8,054 nucleotides of DNA from Clostridium sp. CAG:448 (GTDB lineage Bacteria > Bacillota > Clostridia > Oscillospirales > CAG-272): positions 11,369 through 19,422 of the forward strand of contig FR890557.1 of assembly GCA_000433415.1 (NCBI GenBank), given 5' to 3'. Shown here in pieces: positions 6,203-8,054 of this stretch (the first letter of the stretch is position 1; every line of letters starts with the position of its first letter). The translations under genes and the position numbers were made by a program. The notes beneath the pieces are model-generated. The model saw only the letters and a program-made list of their open reading frames with translations. It did no database searches and was not told the DNA's origin.

Positions 6203-6574
6203 TCAGTTCATGGTTACGAGCAACGCATCGGTTGTCACGGAATCACCCTTCTTCACTTCGACGGAAGCAACTACGCCGTCCTGGGGTGCCATAATCTCAT
6301 TCTCCATTTTCATCGCTTCCAGGACGCAAAGGACAGCGCCTTTCTTGACCTTATCACCGACGGCAACGTTCACCTGCATAATGGAACCGGGCATCGGCGC
6401 CTTCACGGACACACCGCCCTTGGCTCCGGCAGGAGCAGCAGGAGCAGCGGCAGCCGGCTTAGCGGCAGGCTTCTGTACAGGTGCGGCGGGAGCGGATGCT
6501 GCACCCGCATTGCTTGTTTCTTCCACTGTAACATCGTAAACAACACCGTCTACGGTAACCTTAAAGTTCTTCAT
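6203..6574 (-). CDS. Biotin carrier subunit (biotin/lipoyl-attachment protein, 1.3S/MmdC-like)
   Basis: This 123-residue carrier swings carboxylated biotin between transferase and pump. The N-terminal strand block MKNFKVTVDGVVYDVTVEE (1-19) is typical of transcarboxylase 1.3S and decarboxylase gamma subunits. An Ala/Pro-rich flexible linker follows (about 22-52), then the biotinyl domain (about 55-123): APMPGSIMQVNVAVGD, then VLEAMKMENEI, where Lys89 in AMKM is the biotinylation site, 34 residues from the C-terminus as usual. The length equals that of Propionibacterium 1.3S as I recall it. The ATG at 6574 is preferred over an in-frame TTG at 6592, because AAAGGA lies 9 nt before 6574 and the TTG lies on the far side of that site. 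It sits 29 nt after the small membrane subunit gene and 17 nt before oadB. It probably serves both carboxyltransferases of the operon. Confidence 0.93.
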   Translation of the reverse strand: MKNFKVTVDGVVYDVTVEETSNAGAASAPAAPVQKPAAKPAAAAPAAPAGAKGGVSVKAPMPGSIMQVNVAVGDKVKKGAVLCVLEAMKMENEIMAPQDGVVASVEVKKGDSVTTDALLVTMN

Positions 6575-6583
6575 ATTCTCAGA

Positions 6584-6589
6584 TCCTTT
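6584..6589 (-). promoter_or_regulatory. Ribosome binding site of the biotin carrier gene, deciding its start
   Basis: AAAGGA on the - strand ends 9 nt before the ATG at 6574. The alternative TTG start at 6592 lies upstream of the site and would include it in the coding sequence, so it is unlikely. Confidence 0.7.
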
Positions 6590-6603
6590 CAAAATTCATT
6601 CAA

Positions 6604-7020
6604 TTACTTGCCTGCACGCCGGAAAGAAACCACGCGGAACCCGCCGCTGTACTCTTCCTGCAATGTTTCGTCCGCATCAATATATGCGGCAATCGCCGCG
6701 GTAATAGCAGCCACCAATGCACCATTGTTATCCTGCTGTGCCGGAGTCTGTTCGGCAACGGGTGTCGCCGGCACCACCTTGGCAGCAGCGGATGCCTCCT
6801 TCTCCTTCGCCGCCGAATTCTTTGCGGCAACCTTTTTGTTGTGGAGATCGAAGAAGAAACCGATTAGTGCAATCAATCCCCACAGGATGGCAAGCACGAT
6901 AAATACGGTTCCCATACCAAGCAGGGTTACTTCCCCAAACAACGACAGCCGTTCGGAAAAATCTTCAATCACCTGCGTATTCGCTTCTGCCTGGGCTGCA
7001 ATAACTGTGATATTCAGCAT
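6604..7020 (-). CDS. oadG: Small membrane subunit of sodium-pump decarboxylase (OadG/MmdD-like)
   Basis: This 138-residue subunit is expected to anchor and assemble the transferase on the membrane pump. A short polar N-terminus is followed by one membrane helix with the family pattern LLGMGTVFIVLAILWGLIALIGFFF (33-57). Next come a positively charged stretch, an Ala/Lys/Pro-rich linker (about 60-97), and a C-terminal segment LVAAITAAIAAY (102-113) ending in FRVVSFRR (128-135). That tail is found in many Clostridia OadG homologues and in MmdD-like epsilon/delta subunits, and is thought to contact the carboxyltransferase. It is longer than the compact OadG of enterobacteria (about 80 residues). 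The start ATG has AAGGAGG 7 nt before it, and this ribosome binding site overlaps the TAA of the upstream mmdA-like gene. Family assignment is firm; the exact subunit name depends on which enzyme is meant. Confidence 0.88.
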   Translation of the reverse strand: MLNITVIAAQAEANTQVIEDFSERLSLFGEVTLLGMGTVFIVLAILWGLIALIGFFFDLHNKKVAAKNSAAKEKEASAAAKVVPATPVAEQTPAQQDNNGALVAAITAAIAAYIDADETLQEEYSGGFRVVSFRRAGK

Positions 7021-7027
7021 AGGAGAG

Positions 7028-7034
7028 CCTCCTT
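7028..7034 (-). promoter_or_regulatory. Strong ribosome binding site of oadG overlapping the mmdA-like stop
   Basis: AAGGAGG lies 7 nt before the ATG at 7020, and its first two bases are part of the upstream TAA stop (7033-7035). The stop-overlap arrangement points to coupled translation of the two subunits. Confidence 0.75.
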
Positions 7035-8054
7035 AGCGTGCCGCAGGGGCACCTGCTGTTTTATCGGTCAGCATATACAGTGCCGCAGTCAGACGTGCGC
7101 GCAATTCATCCGTAGGAATCAGATCGTCCACATCGCCCTTCTCGGCAGCCTTTTCGGCGCTTGCGTAGGTGTTTGCCCACTCCGCCTCCAGGGACTCCCG
7201 GCTGACCGTATCGCTGATGCGGTCGTTCCACAAAAATGCAACCGCGGCATCCGGTGCCATCGGCGCAATTTTGGCGCCCTGCAATGCGAAAACGACATCC
7301 GCACCCAGTGCGCGGGATGCCAGCAGGGCTGCGCTTCCGCCGTAAGCCTGACCGGTCACGACGGCAACCTTCGGGACATCCGCCTTTGCGTAGGTATCCG
7401 CCAATCTGCCGAACGTTGCCGCACAGGCGCTATCTGCGGAAAAGCCCGCACAGTCCACCAATGTGAGCACCGGAATCCGAAAACTATTGCAAAACGAAAC
7501 CAGAGATTCCGCTTTCTTCGCCCCCGCGCCGGTCAGCTTGCCGCTGTCAACCGAAGGATCGGAAACAATCGCACCGACCAATCTGCCGCCCACGCGGACC
7601 AGCTCTGTCAGGATTTCCTTGCCGACGCCGCCGTAAAGCGGGATGGAAGCACCGTTATCCGCGATCGCATCCAGCAAAGACTGTCCGGACAGTCCGGCAA
7701 CCTCTGCCTGCATATTGGCGGTATCATCCGTTGCCTGCTCGCCGCGACTGTTCTGCGGGAGCCAGTCAATCAGGCGGCGCACAAATGCGTATGCTTCCGC
7801 ATCGTCCTTGCAAAGTGCGGCAAAGGTTCCGCCTTCGTACAATGCCTGTGCGCTCTTTTTCCGACCGGGCACCGTATAAAACTGTGACTTTTCCGCAACG
7901 CCGATGCGCAGATCAAACATGGACGCCGCCGTAGCGGAAAGTCCGGAGCAGACACCCCCGATCAAAGCGATCTGCGGTACACGTCCCGATGCGCCGGAAA
8001 CGGCATGCAGAAAGCCTGCATAAGCGGAAAGCACCGCGCTGCCGTCCTCGATGA
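7033..8054 (-). CDS. mmdA: Divergent MmdA/PccB-type acyl-CoA carboxyltransferase subunit, 5'-partial at window edge
   Basis: Codons continue in frame to the right edge (339 residues visible, about two thirds of a protein of about 500), so the N-terminus lies outside. It belongs to the crotonase-fold carboxyltransferases (12S transcarboxylase, MmdA, PccB). Visible landmarks are RVPQIALIGGVCSG (24-37), LIDWLPQN (95-102), VGGRLVGAIVSDP (154-166), GAKKAESLVSFCNSFRIPVLTLVDCAGF (177-204), PKVAVVTGQAYGG (227-239), GADVVFALQGAKIAPMAPDAAVAFL (250-274) and DVDDLIPTDELRARL. Several motifs deviate from classical MmdA: CAGGA is CSGLS, DxPGF is DCAGF, the 'E.GGIIRHGA' loop is shortened to SADSACAATFGR, and the VT.EELGGA..H segment is missing. 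Acyl-CoA specificity is therefore uncertain. It precedes oadG by 12 nt. No biotin carboxylase is seen here, which fits a decarboxylase or transcarboxylase rather than an ATP-driven carboxylase. The symbol marks family and position only. Confidence 0.82.
   Translation of the reverse strand, partial: IEDGSAVLSAYAGFLHAVSGASGRVPQIALIGGVCSGLSATAASMFDLRIGVAEKSQFYTVPGRKKSAQALYEGGTFAALCKDDAEAYAFVRRLIDWLPQNSRGEQATDDTANMQAEVAGLSGQSLLDAIADNGASIPLYGGVGKEILTELVRVGGRLVGAIVSDPSVDSGKLTGAGAKKAESLVSFCNSFRIPVLTLVDCAGFSADSACAATFGRLADTYAKADVPKVAVVTGQAYGGSAALLASRALGADVVFALQGAKIAPMAPDAAVAFLWNDRISDTVSRESLEAEWANTYASAEKAAEKGDVDDLIPTDELRARLTAALYMLTDKTAGAPAAR

Noticed and set aside
6421..6510. Repetitive GC-rich tract as a DNA repeat or CRISPR-like element
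   Set aside because: It is the coding sequence of the Ala/Pro linker of the biotin carrier, common in this family.
8032..8034. GTG as start of the mmdA-like protein
   Set aside because: The frame is open through the window edge and the residues before it (IEDGSA) fit the family, so this is an internal valine.

Overview
The window looks like chromosomal DNA of an anaerobic, low-G+C Gram-positive bacterium, most likely a gut-type Clostridia (Oscillospiraceae/Ruminococcaceae-like). This is inferred from strong AGGAGG-type ribosome binding sites, lipoproteins with classic Gram-positive lipoboxes, and a sodium-pumping biotin decarboxylase operon of the kind common in these fermenters. No rRNA, tRNA, CRISPR array or intact mobile element is visible.

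Left part (1-3300, + strand, AT-rich): four tightly packed genes that look like one accessory operon. They encode a protein of two tandem beta-rich 'GKW...WTKG' modules (1-843, possibly cut at its 5' end), an alpha/beta-hydrolase-like lipoprotein whose nucleophile elbow is intact but whose acid and histidine motifs are not recognisable (845-1819), a lipoprotein with an HExxH...E zinc-peptidase signature (1812-2714), and a small membrane protein with two helices and a C-terminal zinc ribbon (2728-3300). Gaps are 1, -8 and 13 nt, so the genes are probably translationally coupled. I cannot name the pathway; the set looks like a surface or envelope module.

Middle (3301-3585): a non-coding convergent region. 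It holds a GC-rich hairpin just after the left operon, a short relic of an IS256-type transposase on the - strand, and a strong stem-loop terminator serving the operon that arrives from the right.

Right part (3586-8054, - strand, clearly GC-richer): a biotin-dependent, sodium-pump decarboxylase operon read from right to left. In transcription order it holds an MmdA/PccB-like carboxyltransferase (cut by the window edge), an OadG-like small membrane subunit, a 123-residue biotin carrier, the OadB membrane pump, and an OadA/PycB-type carboxyltransferase without its own biotin domain. In the classical enzymes, carboxytransfer from oxaloacetate or an acyl-CoA to biotin is followed by decarboxylation of carboxybiotin at the beta subunit, which exports Na+. 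Here two different carboxyltransferases sit with one carrier and one pump. The soluble parts list (12S-like, 5S-like and 1.3S-like) therefore matches that of Propionibacterium transcarboxylase, with the pump added. The complex could decarboxylate oxaloacetate, decarboxylate an acyl-CoA, or move CO2 between the two pools. The MmdA-like subunit is divergent at motifs expected to hold the acyl-CoA, so its substrate is open.

The sharp change in base composition and strand at about 3.3-3.6 kb, marked by the transposase relic, suggests that an accessory segment abuts a core metabolic operon.
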